64,000 bases of DNA from Pygmaiobacter massiliensis (GTDB taxonomy: Bacteria > Bacillota > Clostridia > Oscillospirales > Ruminococcaceae). Shown here piece after piece: positions 41,510 to 49,494 of the stretch. The notes under the pieces are model-generated. The model was not told the DNA's origin. It ran no database searches and worked only from the letters and a program-made list of their open reading frames with translations. A program made the translations under genes and the position numbers. Location of the stretch: the NCBI GenBank assembly GCA_022778585.1, contig JALFTI010000020.1, forward strand, positions 91,501-155,500, read 5' to 3'. The number at the start of each line of letters is the position of its first letter. The stretch's first letter is position 1.

Positions 41510-42436
41510 ATGAAGAACACAATAAAGCGAGCAGCGGCTGTATTGGTCAGCTTGTGCGTGCTGTGCGTTGGTATTCCGACAATGGCTTTTGCTGCGCCTG
41601 CCAGTTACGAGGTTACCTTCTGCGCGGGTGTAGACGGTACCATGGAAGGGCGTCAGTCGGTTACTTATACGGTACAGGCAAAAGGCAGCTGCTTGGTACC
41701 TCAGGTAGACGGTGTGGACGATGTACATGTTCCCACTTATTTTACCAGTACAGAATTGGCTGAGCGCGGCGGTGAAAACGCTTCTGCTTATCCTGGCACT
41801 AGCATTACGGTAGATCGGGATGTTACCTATGTCATGCAGTATGAAGCCCAGGTGAATACCATTCCCTACACGGTTCAGTATTTGGATGAAGATGGTCTGG
41901 AAATTCATCCTTCGGTTGTAGGTCATGTGGCCAGCGGCACCGTGCTGAACTTGAGCGCACCTGTGGTGGAAGGTTATACCCTGGATGACAGTTCCAGCAA
42001 GACGGTAAAGGCGGAAGGCGACAGTGTAAGTGTGGCATTCCAGTATAAAACAGATTACACTGTGAATGAGGTTATCATTAATACTACCACCAACCAGTAT
42101 GTGGATGATGTTCAGTATGTAGAGGCAGGCACGACCGGCACTGGCACTGGCGCCGGTACTGGTACGGGAGAGGCGGAAGGCACTACTCCTGGAACAGAAG
42201 GGGAAGAGGGAGTTGAAATTCCCGATGAATCGACCCCTGCTGGCCCAACCCCGGAGAGCACTCCCTCTGACAGCAGCGTGACGATTGAGGACGAAAGCAC
42301 CCCGATGGGAGCAGGTCCTGTTGATGATGGGTCTGGTATGAGCACTGGCATGGCTGTTGGAATTGGCGCGGCCGTAGTAGTTGCTATTGCGATTATTGCA
42401 GTATTGCTCAAGAAGAAAGGGCATCCCCAGGCATAA
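41510..42436 (+). CDS. membrane-anchored surface protein with MucBP-like region
   Basis: A 308-aa protein behind AAGAGGTG. Signal peptide about 1-30 (IPTMAFAA). The middle contains IPYTVQYLDEDGLEIHPS and VEGYTLDDSSS, which resemble a mucin-binding (MucBP) repeat. A Thr/Gly/Glu/Pro/Ser-rich stretch (about 210-270) forms a stalk, followed by one membrane helix (GMAVGIGAAVVVAIAIIAVLL) and a short KKKGHPQA tail. No LPXTG-like motif precedes the helix (MGAGPVDDGSGMS), so anchoring is probably by the membrane helix. It is transcribed from the second SARP-type promoter. Confidence 0.82.
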   Translation: MKNTIKRAAAVLVSLCVLCVGIPTMAFAAPASYEVTFCAGVDGTMEGRQSVTYTVQAKGSCLVPQVDGVDDVHVPTYFTSTELAERGGENASAYPGTSITVDRDVTYVMQYEAQVNTIPYTVQYLDEDGLEIHPSVVGHVASGTVLNLSAPVVEGYTLDDSSSKTVKAEGDSVSVAFQYKTDYTVNEVIINTTTNQYVDDVQYVEAGTTGTGTGAGTGTGEAEGTTPGTEGEEGVEIPDESTPAGPTPESTPSDSSVTIEDESTPMGAGPVDDGSGMSTGMAVGIGAAVVVAIAIIAVLLKKKGHPQA

Positions 42437-42526
42437 AATCAGGCAGAATTGAGCACCTCTTCCTGAGCTTGATGTAAAATATAGAAAATCAAGTGAAATA
42501 GAATTTTTCTGGGGCATTTTCTCAAT

Positions 42527-42562
42527 AAAAAACCGGCAGGATAAAAATCCTGCCGGTTTTTT
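42527..42562 (+). terminator. intrinsic terminator
   Basis: AAAAACCGGCAGGAT pairs with ATCCTGCCGGTTTTT and runs into further T. It closes the surface locus and could also serve the TetR gene on the minus strand. Confidence 0.9.
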
Positions 42563-42645
42563 ATTTACAGTATGTGTTATCGAAAAATTACAAGTTTTAG
42601 GCTTTAAACAAATGGGCCCATAAAAAAAGAGACTCTTGTTATGTG

Positions 42646-43281
42646 CTATGTAGTGCTGGAAGAACCGCTTGCAGTGCAGGTATGGAAAATTTTCACAAAA
42701 AATTGATATTCCTGCTCCAGTTTTTCTTGCAAAGGATAACTGCCCTGGGCTAAAATCCAATCAATTACTACACCCCGATAATGACGGTAGAGAAAATCGG
42801 CCACCCATTCAGGAACAATATCGGCTGACAAAATACCTTCTTTCTGGGCGTCCTGCAAACATTCAATTAAAACCTGCCGAGTAAAGCGTTTGGCAGGCGG
42901 AGCCGAAGAAGAAAAACTGCTTAACCGCATTTGATAGTAGCGGGCGGCTAACTGCCAGCCCAGCTGTTCCATAAACTGCACATAGCTTTCCAAAGCCAAA
43001 GAAAGGCGGCGCAAAGGGGGTTCATGCATATGACCGGCCAGCGCTTGTTCCATATAACTGTCCAGAGAGGAAAAACCTTGGGTTAAAAGGTCGTCCTTTT
43101 TGGAAAAATGGTGGTAAAAAGCTCCTGTGGTAATTCCTGCTTTCCGGCAGATATCCCGCACCGATACTTTATCGAAGGGCTGCGCCTGGCATAATTGCAG
43201 CGCTGCATCCAAAATAGCCTGCTGGGTTTGCATACTTTGTGTTTGCCGTCGCTGAGAATAGGTCTGTGTTTTTTGTTCCAT
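42646..43281 (-). CDS. TetR family transcriptional regulator
   Basis: A 211-aa repressor. ATG 43281 is preceded by GGGAGC; the frame is open further upstream but overlaps the operator. The N-terminal helix-turn-helix is TQQAILDAALQLCQAQPFDKVSVRDICRKAGITTGAFYHHFSKKDDLL in outline. The ligand domain (about 60-195) is not assignable. The terminal Ser/Thr run is unusual. A perfect 10-bp palindrome lies 44 bases upstream of the start, between this gene and degV, so it probably controls itself and possibly degV. Confidence 0.9.
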   Translation of the reverse strand: MEQKTQTYSQRRQTQSMQTQQAILDAALQLCQAQPFDKVSVRDICRKAGITTGAFYHHFSKKDDLLTQGFSSLDSYMEQALAGHMHEPPLRRLSLALESYVQFMEQLGWQLAARYYQMRLSSFSSSAPPAKRFTRQVLIECLQDAQKEGILSADIVPEWVADFLYRHYRGVVIDWILAQGSYPLQEKLEQEYQFFVKIFHTCTASGSSSTT

Positions 43282-43324
43282 ATTCTGCTCCCAATTGACA
43301 GATGGCCTGCCAGCTTTTATAATA

Positions 43325-43347
43325 GTCACATAACATTGTTATGTGAC
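43325..43347. promoter_or_regulatory. putative TetR operator
   Basis: A perfect inverted repeat, GTCACATAAC and GTTATGTGAC around ATT. It lies in the divergent gap between the TetR gene and degV. A lone half-site GTTATGTG occurs near 42638, past the end of the TetR gene. Confidence 0.7.
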
Positions 43348-43384
43348 TGTTTTGTTATTCTTATAGTAAGGTAAGGTGGGAACT

Positions 43385-44275
43385 TTGTCAACACAACAGG
43401 CTAATTTCGCTAAAAATCCAGAACGAATTGCTGTTCTGACAGATTCCTGTGCGGATCTTGACAGTAAAGTGAGAAAAAATAAGCCTGTTTTTTTGCTGCC
43501 GCTGCAGATTCGCAGCTTTGAAAAGGAGTACGCCGATGGCGTAGATATTTTTGCGCAGGATGTTTATGAATATCAGCAGCGGGGTGAGGAGCTGCACACT
43601 TCGCTTCCGGCAGGCGAAACGGTAGACCGGGTACTGGACAGTATTGTGGCACAGGGCTACCGCCGGGTGATTGCCATTCACCTTTCAGCAGGGCTTTCGG
43701 GAACCTATAATTTGGTGCGATTGCGGGCAGCTGAGCGAGATGATTTAATGATTCGGGTATTTGATTCCAACAGTGGCAGTCTGGGCATAGGAGCGGTGGT
43801 ACTGCAGGCGTGGCAGGAAATCTGTGAAGGGGCCAGCTGGAATTATATGGTAGAACGCCGGATACCATGGCTGATTCAAAATACTTTTCCACTTTTTTCG
43901 GTGGACCGGCTGGACCTGCTTGAAAAAGGTGGCAGAATTGGAAAGGTAAGCGCTATAGCCGGCCGTATGCTGAACATTAAACCTATTATTGGCTTTGCAG
44001 AGGACGGACAGCTGGTGAGTGTGGCTAAGGTACGAGGGCGCAATGCGGTTCAGCCGAAGTTTATTGAGCTGCTTGGGAAAAAAATGGCCGGGCACCGCAA
44101 CTACAATCTTGCCGTGGCGAATGGCGGCGCACCAGACGAAATGGCAGAGCTTACTAAGAAAATGAAAGAGGCATTTCCTGATTATAAAAATATATGGCGC
44201 ACACAGATCGATGCAACCTTAAGCTGCTACATTGGTTCCGGAGTGCTGGGGGCAGCCATCCAATTTCTCGACTAA
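43385..44275 (+). CDS. DegV family fatty-acid-binding protein
   Basis: About 296 aa. TTG 43385 follows AAGGTGGG at a normal distance; GTG 43376 is an alternative. The DegV fold shows AVLTDSCADLDSK, VFLLPLQIRSFEKEYADGVDI, TSLPAGETVDRVLDSIVAQGYRRVIAIHLSAGLSGTYNLV and VFDSNSGSLGIGAVV, with the fatty-acid pocket at LLEKGGRIGKVSAIAGRMLNIKPII. DegV/FakB proteins present fatty acids to the kinase FakA; no FakA-like gene is in the window. Being divergent from the TetR gene suggests regulation by a ligand, perhaps a fatty acid. Confidence 0.9.
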   Translation: MSTQQANFAKNPERIAVLTDSCADLDSKVRKNKPVFLLPLQIRSFEKEYADGVDIFAQDVYEYQQRGEELHTSLPAGETVDRVLDSIVAQGYRRVIAIHLSAGLSGTYNLVRLRAAERDDLMIRVFDSNSGSLGIGAVVLQAWQEICEGASWNYMVERRIPWLIQNTFPLFSVDRLDLLEKGGRIGKVSAIAGRMLNIKPIIGFAEDGQLVSVAKVRGRNAVQPKFIELLGKKMAGHRNYNLAVANGGAPDEMAELTKKMKEAFPDYKNIWRTQIDATLSCYIGSGVLGAAIQFLD

Positions 44276-44368
44276 ATAGGGTGCGAAGAATAGCCGGCGG
44301 GAGGAAGATTGCCGAAAGCCTCTTTTTATACCGGCCATACATAAAGCTCTAGCCTGTAATTTTGTAAA

Positions 44369-44416
44369 TAAAAACCCGTAAAGCCTTGCTTTTGGCAAAG
44401 CTTTGCGGGTTTTTTG
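44369..44416. terminator. bidirectional intrinsic terminator
   Basis: AAAAACCCGTAAAGC and GCTTTGCGGGTTTTT pair with an inner TTGC/GGCAA hairpin. T runs exist on both strands, serving convergent degV and the acetyltransferase gene. Confidence 0.85.
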
Positions 44417-44433
44417 CAGGCTTTTATAGTTTT

Positions 44434-45306
44434 TTAGAAAAAGCTTTGCGCACAAGTGCTGTATAATGCCGTGCCCCAGGCGCGCGGATCGGTAAGCGGC
44501 CTAAGCTGCGGGGTCAAAAAATGATGAAACCGGATAGGTGGCTTTAAGCCAAAATAGCGCCGAAGTACAGTTAAAACAGCTTTTTCATCGGCAAGGCGGC
44601 GTTTGTAAAATACCCGTCCTTTTTGGTAACAGATCAGATCATTTCCCCAAACTGCAAAATTTCCCTCAGCGGTCAAAATGGAGATCTTCATTTGATTTTG
44701 AAAGGGGGAATTGGGGTGTGCTTCACAATAAAAACACGGTATCAGATAATCCATATCGGACTGTGGTTCCTGTGTAAAAGAATAAACAGAACGCCATTTT
44801 CCCCCTGGCAGAAGTTGCTGCAAAACCCAGCCGTAAAAAGGATCCGTTTCGAACCGATAGCAGCATACCCCATCAGTTTGTATAAAGTGTGGGCGCAGCA
44901 AAAGGGGAATGCGGGGTTTTTCACCGCTGGCTCCTACCTCGCACAGGTAATGCTCAGGTCCCAGTTGTACCACTAAAATGCGGTGGCTGCGCAATGGAAT
45001 ACCTGGGCTGTTTTCCATAATGCGCCCGGCAAACTGCTCTGTTTGGAATCCCAATTGGTTTAAAACAGCCGCATAAAGCCCTTGCAGTTCAAAACAAAAA
45101 CCACCCCTGCGCTGCAATACAATTTTGTTATAAAGTGCTAAAGGTTCCAGCGAAAGTGCAACGCCGTTTAATATGTCCAGGTTTTCATAGGGAACATGGG
45201 TCAAATGGGCAATTTGTAAATTTTTTAAAGTATCAAGGCATGGAGAAACTGTGCCCTGGTAGCCGATTCGTGCCAGATAGTTTTGAATCTGCTCTTCCGT
45301 CAGCAT
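44434..45306 (-). CDS. arylamine N-acetyltransferase-like protein with Asp-to-Glu triad change
   Basis: A 290-aa member of the NAT family; ATG 45306 has GAAGAGGGA upstream. N-terminus MLTEEQIQNYLARIGYQG, then HVPYENLDI. The active-site Cys is C71 in RRGGFCFEL, the His is H108 in RSHRILVV, but the third triad position reads YLCEVGASGE with Glu123 where the family has Asp in YLVDVGFG. NATs transfer acetyl from acetyl-CoA to arylamines or related compounds. Activity is open because of this change. The gene is single, with its own consensus promoter. Confidence 0.85.
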   Translation of the reverse strand: MLTEEQIQNYLARIGYQGTVSPCLDTLKNLQIAHLTHVPYENLDILNGVALSLEPLALYNKIVLQRRGGFCFELQGLYAAVLNQLGFQTEQFAGRIMENSPGIPLRSHRILVVQLGPEHYLCEVGASGEKPRIPLLLRPHFIQTDGVCCYRFETDPFYGWVLQQLLPGGKWRSVYSFTQEPQSDMDYLIPCFYCEAHPNSPFQNQMKISILTAEGNFAVWGNDLICYQKGRVFYKRRLADEKAVLTVLRRYFGLKPPIRFHHFLTPQLRPLTDPRAWGTALYSTCAQSFF

Positions 45307-45354
45307 ATATATCCCTCTTCCCAAAGTGCCGGATAGACAGCGGGCCCCATAAAA

Positions 45355-45383
45355 ATTATAGTATATAGATTTTGGGAATACAA
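45355..45383 (-). promoter_or_regulatory. promoter of the NAT-like gene
   Basis: On the minus strand, TTGTAT (45378-45383), 17-bp spacer, TATAAT (45355-45360), about 49 bases upstream of ATG 45306. Confidence 0.75.
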
Positions 45384-45634
45384 GAAAAGCGCTTAAAATG
45401 AAATGTTTTTATAAATACCCACAATTCAGAGAATTTAGAACAGACAGCAAAAAAGACCACATTAGAAAATAAGAACATTCATCACTTTGCGGAAAGCAGT
45501 TTGATAGAGAATACAGTGCTTGTATTTTGAGGGAAACACCTTTCAAGCAAAGATCGATTTTTGGATTATATTTTTATAGAGAAAGGTGGTCTGTTTTAAA
45601 TTTATAAAAAGCTGTAAAAGCCGGTTTGCTAAAA
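45384..45634. other. AT-rich gap without gene
   Basis: About 250 bases between the NAT-like gene promoter and the tRNA-Pro terminator. No open frame with a ribosome-binding site and no clear hairpin was seen. Confidence 0.6.
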
Positions 45635-45671
45635 ACAAAAAATCGGCAGGTTTCAAAAGAAACCTACCGAT
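45635..45671 (-). terminator. tRNA-Pro terminator
   Basis: ATCGGCAGGTTTC (45642-45654) pairs with GAAACCTACCGAT (45659-45671) with one mismatch. Read on the minus strand it is followed by TTTTTTGTTTTT. Confidence 0.9.
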
Positions 45672-45673
45672 CT

Positions 45674-45749
45674 TGGTCCGAGTGACATGACTTGAACATG
45701 CGGCCTCTTGACCCCCAGTCAAGCGCGCTACCAGCTGCGCCACACCCGG
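45674..45749 (-). tRNA. tRNA-Pro (anticodon GGG)
   Basis: A full cloverleaf on the minus strand: acceptor CCGGGTG with CACTCGG (one G-U pair), D arm GCGC-AGCTGGTA-GCGC, anticodon arm CTTGA-CTGGGGG-TCAAG, variable AGGCC, T arm GCATG-TTCAAGT-CATGT, discriminator A and encoded CCA. The anticodon GGG reads proline CCC/CCU codons. Confidence 0.95.
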
Positions 45750-45777
45750 ATACAAGCTGTTTTTGGACAGCAAATAT

Positions 45778-45806
45778 ATTATACTGTTTGGAAATGGTTT
45801 TGTCAA
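45778..45806 (-). promoter_or_regulatory. consensus promoter of tRNA-Pro
   Basis: Reading the minus strand, a perfect TTGACA (45801-45806), 17-bp spacer and perfect TATAAT (45778-45783), about 30 bases before the tRNA. Confidence 0.92.
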
Positions 45807-45968
45807 CTAATTTTTTGCTGTTTTGTTTTTAAAAAAGGAAAAAATTGTCCTTAAAATGGCCTGCGCCTAAACTATACTTTCGATAAGCCAGCAGCCTGGC
45901 AGGCAATCTTTGGCGCGAATATCTGCCCAAAGTGCGGCAACACTAACGGCACAGGAGGGATTGATTCT

Positions 45969-46160
45969 ATGATGAACAAGAAAGAAAATTATAATACAGA
46001 CCCTGCAGGAAAAAGCGTGCTGCACCTGGATGAGCGTATTTATGCTGGCCTTTCAGAGGACACCGAGGCAGAGTTTGAATGGGAGGACGAAGTGGAAGAA
46101 ATACGCACCAATGTAGTGCCCGACCCGCAAAAAGAAGAGCCGCCGTACCATCCGTTGTAA
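45969..46160 (+). CDS. small acidic protein of unknown function
   Basis: A 63-aa product, MMNKKENYNTDPAGKSVLHL at the start and PQKEEPPYHPL at the end, with an acidic centre (EDTEAEFEWEDEVEEIR). GGAGG lies 10 bases before the ATG and a strong hairpin follows at 46206, which supports a real gene. It has no signal peptide or membrane segment. No family was recognised. Confidence 0.6.
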   Translation: MMNKKENYNTDPAGKSVLHLDERIYAGLSEDTEAEFEWEDEVEEIRTNVVPDPQKEEPPYHPL

Positions 46161-46205
46161 TCAATGCTGGAAAAAGACCCAAAGTAAATTTTTGTTAAAA
46201 AATAG

Positions 46206-46239
46206 TGCAGGGCAGGCGTTTGAAACGCCTGCCCTTGCA
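46206..46239 (+). terminator. strong hairpin after the small acidic gene
   Basis: TGCAGGGCAGGCGTTT pairs with AAACGCCTGCCCTTGCA around a single base. The T run is poor, so it may be a terminator or a stabilising structure. Confidence 0.6.
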
Positions 46240-46700
46240 GCATTATTTGCAAGCGGCGTTTGGTTTTATGGAAAAATGCTTGAATAGATGGAAGAAAAAC
46301 CATAAATCTACAATGTTTCCCGAACAGAAAGCCATCTGAAAGACGCAGAAGAAAAATTACTTTCCCCCCAAAAGATAAAATAAGAAAAAGAGAGCATATA
46401 AGAGAAAAACAGAGAAAATTAGAGCTAACAAAAAATAATTTTGGAAAGATTCTGCTTTTTCGCAAAAAATACAAAAATTTGCAAAAAAATACTTGACAAT
46501 AGAACCTGTAAAATATATATTACATATTGTGTGTTTGCATCTTATAACACATTGGCGTTGTATGTGCCGCTGTAGCTGCTCCGGGGCAATCCGGGGTGGT
46601 GTAACAAACCTTTTGCGGGGCGGCATAATTGGCGCTGAGCCTGTTCGTGCCGGTATAACCGGTTCCGTGCAAGTAGTACTACCGCAAAGGGGGATGCAGG
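46240..46700 (+). promoter_or_regulatory. potA upstream region: promoter and structured leader
   Basis: A gene-free gap. TTGACA (46493-46498), 17-bp spacer and TATATT (46516-46521) make a good promoter, giving a leader of about 170 bases. In it TGCCGC (near 46565) can pair with GCGGCA (near 46620), enclosing CCGGGGCAATCCGGGG and GGTGGTGTAACAAACC, and GCCGGTATAACCGGT forms another hairpin. The leader may regulate potA, but it fits no RNA family that I recognise. The part before the promoter is A-rich and holds nothing clear. Confidence 0.55.
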
Positions 46701-47747
46701 ATGGATGATACTGTAGTTGTTGCACTGAAAGACATTGTTGTTGACTTTGGGCAGGAGGCAATCCTGGGAGGGTTGTCTTTGGATATCCACGATAAGGAGT
46801 TTGTCACCTTGCTTGGGCCTTCGGGCTGCGGCAAAACGACAACACTTCGGGTAATTGGTGGGTTTTTAACGCCAAAGTCGGGCAATGTCTTTTTTGATGG
46901 AAAGGACATTACCGCACTGCCGCCGTATAAACGGCATGTGAATACGGTGTTTCAAAAGTATGCGCTTTTTCCGCACCTAAATGTGTACGAAAATGTGGCT
47001 TTTTCGCTGCGGCTTTCCAAAACGCCCGAAAGTGAGATCAAATCTTCTGTGCTTTCCATGTTGGAACTGGTGGGCCTGAAGGGATTTGAACGGCGGGATG
47101 TGACGACCATGTCCGGCGGACAGCAGCAGCGGGTTGCCATTGCCCGCGCGTTGGTGGGCCACCCGAGGGTTCTTTTGCTGGACGAGCCTTTGGGTGCTTT
47201 GGATTTAAAATTGCGCAAGGAAATGCAGACCGAGCTTAAGCGCATTCAGCAAAGTTTGAACATTACCTTTATTTATGTAACCCATGACCAGGAAGAAGCG
47301 CTGACCATGAGCGATACGGTTGTGGTAATGAAGGGCGGATACATTCAGCAGATCGGCACACCGGTCGATATTTATAACGAGCCGCAGAATGCATTTGTGG
47401 CAGATTTTATTGGAGAGTCCAACATCCTTTCGGGGGTAATGAGCAAGGACTTTATGGTAGAGTTTGCGGGCCAGGGCTTTACCTGTGTGGATAAAGGTTT
47501 TGACCGCAATGAACTGGTGGATGTTGTGGTCCGCCCCGAAGATATTCAGGTAGTGCCTGCCATTAAAGGGCAGCTTTCCGGCGTGGTGAAAAGCGTGCTG
47601 TTCAAAGGGGTCCATTACGAGATTATTGTGGAACAGGCCGGCTACCAGTGGAAAATCCACTCTACTCAGTCGCAGCAGCCTGGTTCCATCATCGGCATGA
47701 ATATTGGTCCGGACGAGATCCACATCATGCGGAAGATGGAGGACTGA
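46701..47747 (+). CDS. potA: spermidine/putrescine ABC transporter ATPase PotA
   Basis: A 348-aa ATPase. Walker [11 protein letters not shown]-loop [16 protein letters not shown], signature [17 protein letters not shown], Walker [17 protein letters not shown] and the switch His VTHDQEEAL are intact. The C-terminal 110 residues form the TOBE-like domain ([12 protein letters not shown]). AAGGGGG precedes the ATG by 7 bases. It is the first gene of potABCD and energises polyamine uptake at the inner face of the membrane. Confidence 0.96.
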   Translation: MDDTVVVALKDIVVDFGQEAILGGLSLDIHDKEFVTLLGPSGCGKTTTLRVIGGFLTPKSGNVFFDGKDITALPPYKRHVNTVFQKYALFPHLNVYENVAFSLRLSKTPESEIKSSVLSMLELVGLKGFERRDVTTMSGGQQQRVAIARALVGHPRVLLLDEPLGALDLKLRKEMQTELKRIQQSLNITFIYVTHDQEEALTMSDTVVVMKGGYIQQIGTPVDIYNEPQNAFVADFIGESNILSGVMSKDFMVEFAGQGFTCVDKGFDRNELVDVVVRPEDIQVVPAIKGQLSGVVKSVLFKGVHYEIIVEQAGYQWKIHSTQSQQPGSIIGMNIGPDEIHIMRKMED

Positions 47748-47750
47748 GCC

Positions 47751-48563
47751 ATGCTGAAATCGAAATCTTGTGCTTATCCGTACCTGGTTTGGATGACCAT
47801 TTTTATTGCTGTGCCGCTGGGCATTGTGGTGTATTTTGCCTTTACCGATAAGGCCGGAAATTTTACACTGGATAACCTTTCGGGCTTGGGGCAGTATGCC
47901 AATGTGTTTGTGCGCAGCATTCTGCTGGCGGCGGTGGCTACCGTTATTTGTTTGGTGCTGGCTTATCCGGTCAGTTATCTGCTTAGCCGCATGCGCGCTT
48001 CCAAACAGCATATGATGCTGATTTTGGTTATGCTGCCTATGTGGATGAATTTTTTGCTGCGCACCTATGCGTGGATGACCCTTCTGGAACGCAACGGTCT
48101 CATTAACCGCTTTTTTGGTTTGTTCGGCCTGGGACCGTTTGAAATGATTAACACCCAGGGTGCGGTGGTTTTGGGTATGGTTTATAACTACCTGCCTTAC
48201 ATGATTCTGCCGCTTTATACTATTATGGTGAAAATTGACAACAGCCTGATAGAAGCGGCGCAGGATTTGGGCGCAAGCCCGGTGAAAACCCTGCTGCATG
48301 TGTTGCTGCCGCTTTCCAAACCGGGCATTGTAACCGGCATTACCATGGTGTTTGTGCCCAGCATTTCTACCTTTATTATCAGCCGTATGCTGGGCGGCGG
48401 TTCCAATATGCTGATCGGCGATTTGATTGAACTGCAGTTTTTGGGCAACAGCTATAACTATAATTTGGGCAGCGCTATGAGCCTGGTGCTTATGGTGATT
48501 GTGCTGCTTTGCATGAGTCTGACCAATCAGCTGGGTTCGGAAGAGATGGAAGGGGTGGTCTGA
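47751..48563 (+). CDS. potB: spermidine/putrescine permease PotB
   Basis: A 270-aa permease with six membrane helices. The EAA loop that contacts PotA reads EAAQDLGASPVKTLLHVLLPLSKPGI. The N-terminal helix starts YPYLVWMTIFIAVPLGIVVYFAF. It begins 3 bases after the potA stop and ends in a one-base overlap with potC. Confidence 0.95.
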   Translation: MLKSKSCAYPYLVWMTIFIAVPLGIVVYFAFTDKAGNFTLDNLSGLGQYANVFVRSILLAAVATVICLVLAYPVSYLLSRMRASKQHMMLILVMLPMWMNFLLRTYAWMTLLERNGLINRFFGLFGLGPFEMINTQGAVVLGMVYNYLPYMILPLYTIMVKIDNSLIEAAQDLGASPVKTLLHVLLPLSKPGIVTGITMVFVPSISTFIISRMLGGGSNMLIGDLIELQFLGNSYNYNLGSAMSLVLMVIVLLCMSLTNQLGSEEMEGVV

Positions 48564-49378
48564 TGAAAAAGATGAGTATCCCCGCCAAGGTTTACATGGT
48601 GCTGTTCTTTTCCTTTTTGTATGTGCCCATCGCGGTTTTGATTGCGTTCAGTTTTAACGAATCCAAAAGCCGCAGTGTTTTTACCGGCTTTACACTGGAT
48701 TGGTATAAAAGCCTGTTTCAAAATGAAATGATTCTGTCAGCATTGGGCGTTTCTTTGCTGATTGCCTTTGCCAGTTCCATTATTGCTACCGTACTGGGAA
48801 CGCTGGCCTCCATTGGCATTAACAGTATGAACCGGGCTTCCCGTACCCTGGTAGTAAATATCAGCTATCTGCCGGTTATTAACCCGGAGATTATTACTGG
48901 TGTTTCCCTTATGCTGCTGTTTGTAGTGGCCAACGGCTTTTTGGGCGGCAAACTGTTTGGCATGACAACCTTGCTTATTTCGCATATTACCTTTAATGTG
49001 CCGTATGTAATTTTTAATGTTATGCCAAAGCTTAGGCAGATGGACAAAAGCTTGTATGAAGCAGCGCTGGACTTGGGGTGCAACCCGCGTCAGGCTTTTC
49101 TTAAGGTGGTGCTGCCTGAAATTATGCCGGCGGTGCTGTCCAGCTTTTTGATCTGCCTGACCTATTCTATCGACGATTTCATTATCAGCTATTTTACCAG
49201 CGGCACGGTACAAACCCTATCCATTGCGATCTACAGTATGACCCGCAAAAAGGTCAGCCCGGAAATCAATGCACTGTCTACCATTATGTTTGTGGTTATT
49301 TTGGCTATCGTTTTGGTAAGCAATGCGCACGATTCCCGCAAGGAAAAAAGAAAGCAGCGCCAGGCGGCTGCCTGCTGA
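48563..49378 (+). CDS. potC: spermidine/putrescine permease PotC
   Basis: A 271-aa permease, six helices, with EAA loop EAALDLGCNPRQAFLKVVLPEIMPAV and the PotC-typical FFSFLYVPIAVLIAFSFNESKS start and SIDDFIISYFTSG. ATG 48563 shares a base with the potB stop, which places it 54 bases inside a longer open frame. The C-terminus is basic. Together with PotB it forms the channel. Confidence 0.95.
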   Translation: MKKMSIPAKVYMVLFFSFLYVPIAVLIAFSFNESKSRSVFTGFTLDWYKSLFQNEMILSALGVSLLIAFASSIIATVLGTLASIGINSMNRASRTLVVNISYLPVINPEIITGVSLMLLFVVANGFLGGKLFGMTTLLISHITFNVPYVIFNVMPKLRQMDKSLYEAALDLGCNPRQAFLKVVLPEIMPAVLSSFLICLTYSIDDFIISYFTSGTVQTLSIAIYSMTRKKVSPEINALSTIMFVVILAIVLVSNAHDSRKEKRKQRQAAAC

Positions 49379-49446
49379 GTGGGTTTTGATCATTATTATG
49401 TCCCCAGGCGGCGTGGGCCGCTAATCGGAATAAAAGGAGACGAGAG

Positions 49447-49484
49447 GGGAGGCGGATGATACCGCCTCTCAAAAGTGAGAGGAG
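49447..49484 (+). promoter_or_regulatory. alternative hairpins over the potD ribosome-binding site
   Basis: GGGAGGCGG (49447-49455) pairs with CCGCCTCTC (49462-49470). The same CCTCTC (49465-49470) can instead pair with GAGAGG (49477-49482), which is the potD ribosome-binding site. The two structures exclude each other and could switch potD translation relative to potABC. Confidence 0.5.
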
Positions 49485-49494
49485 AAAAGAAAAA

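Noticed and set aside
46522..46700. TPP riboswitch before potA, suggested by GGCGCTGAG
   Set aside because: The other conserved parts of the THI box are missing and the gene is a polyamine transporter.
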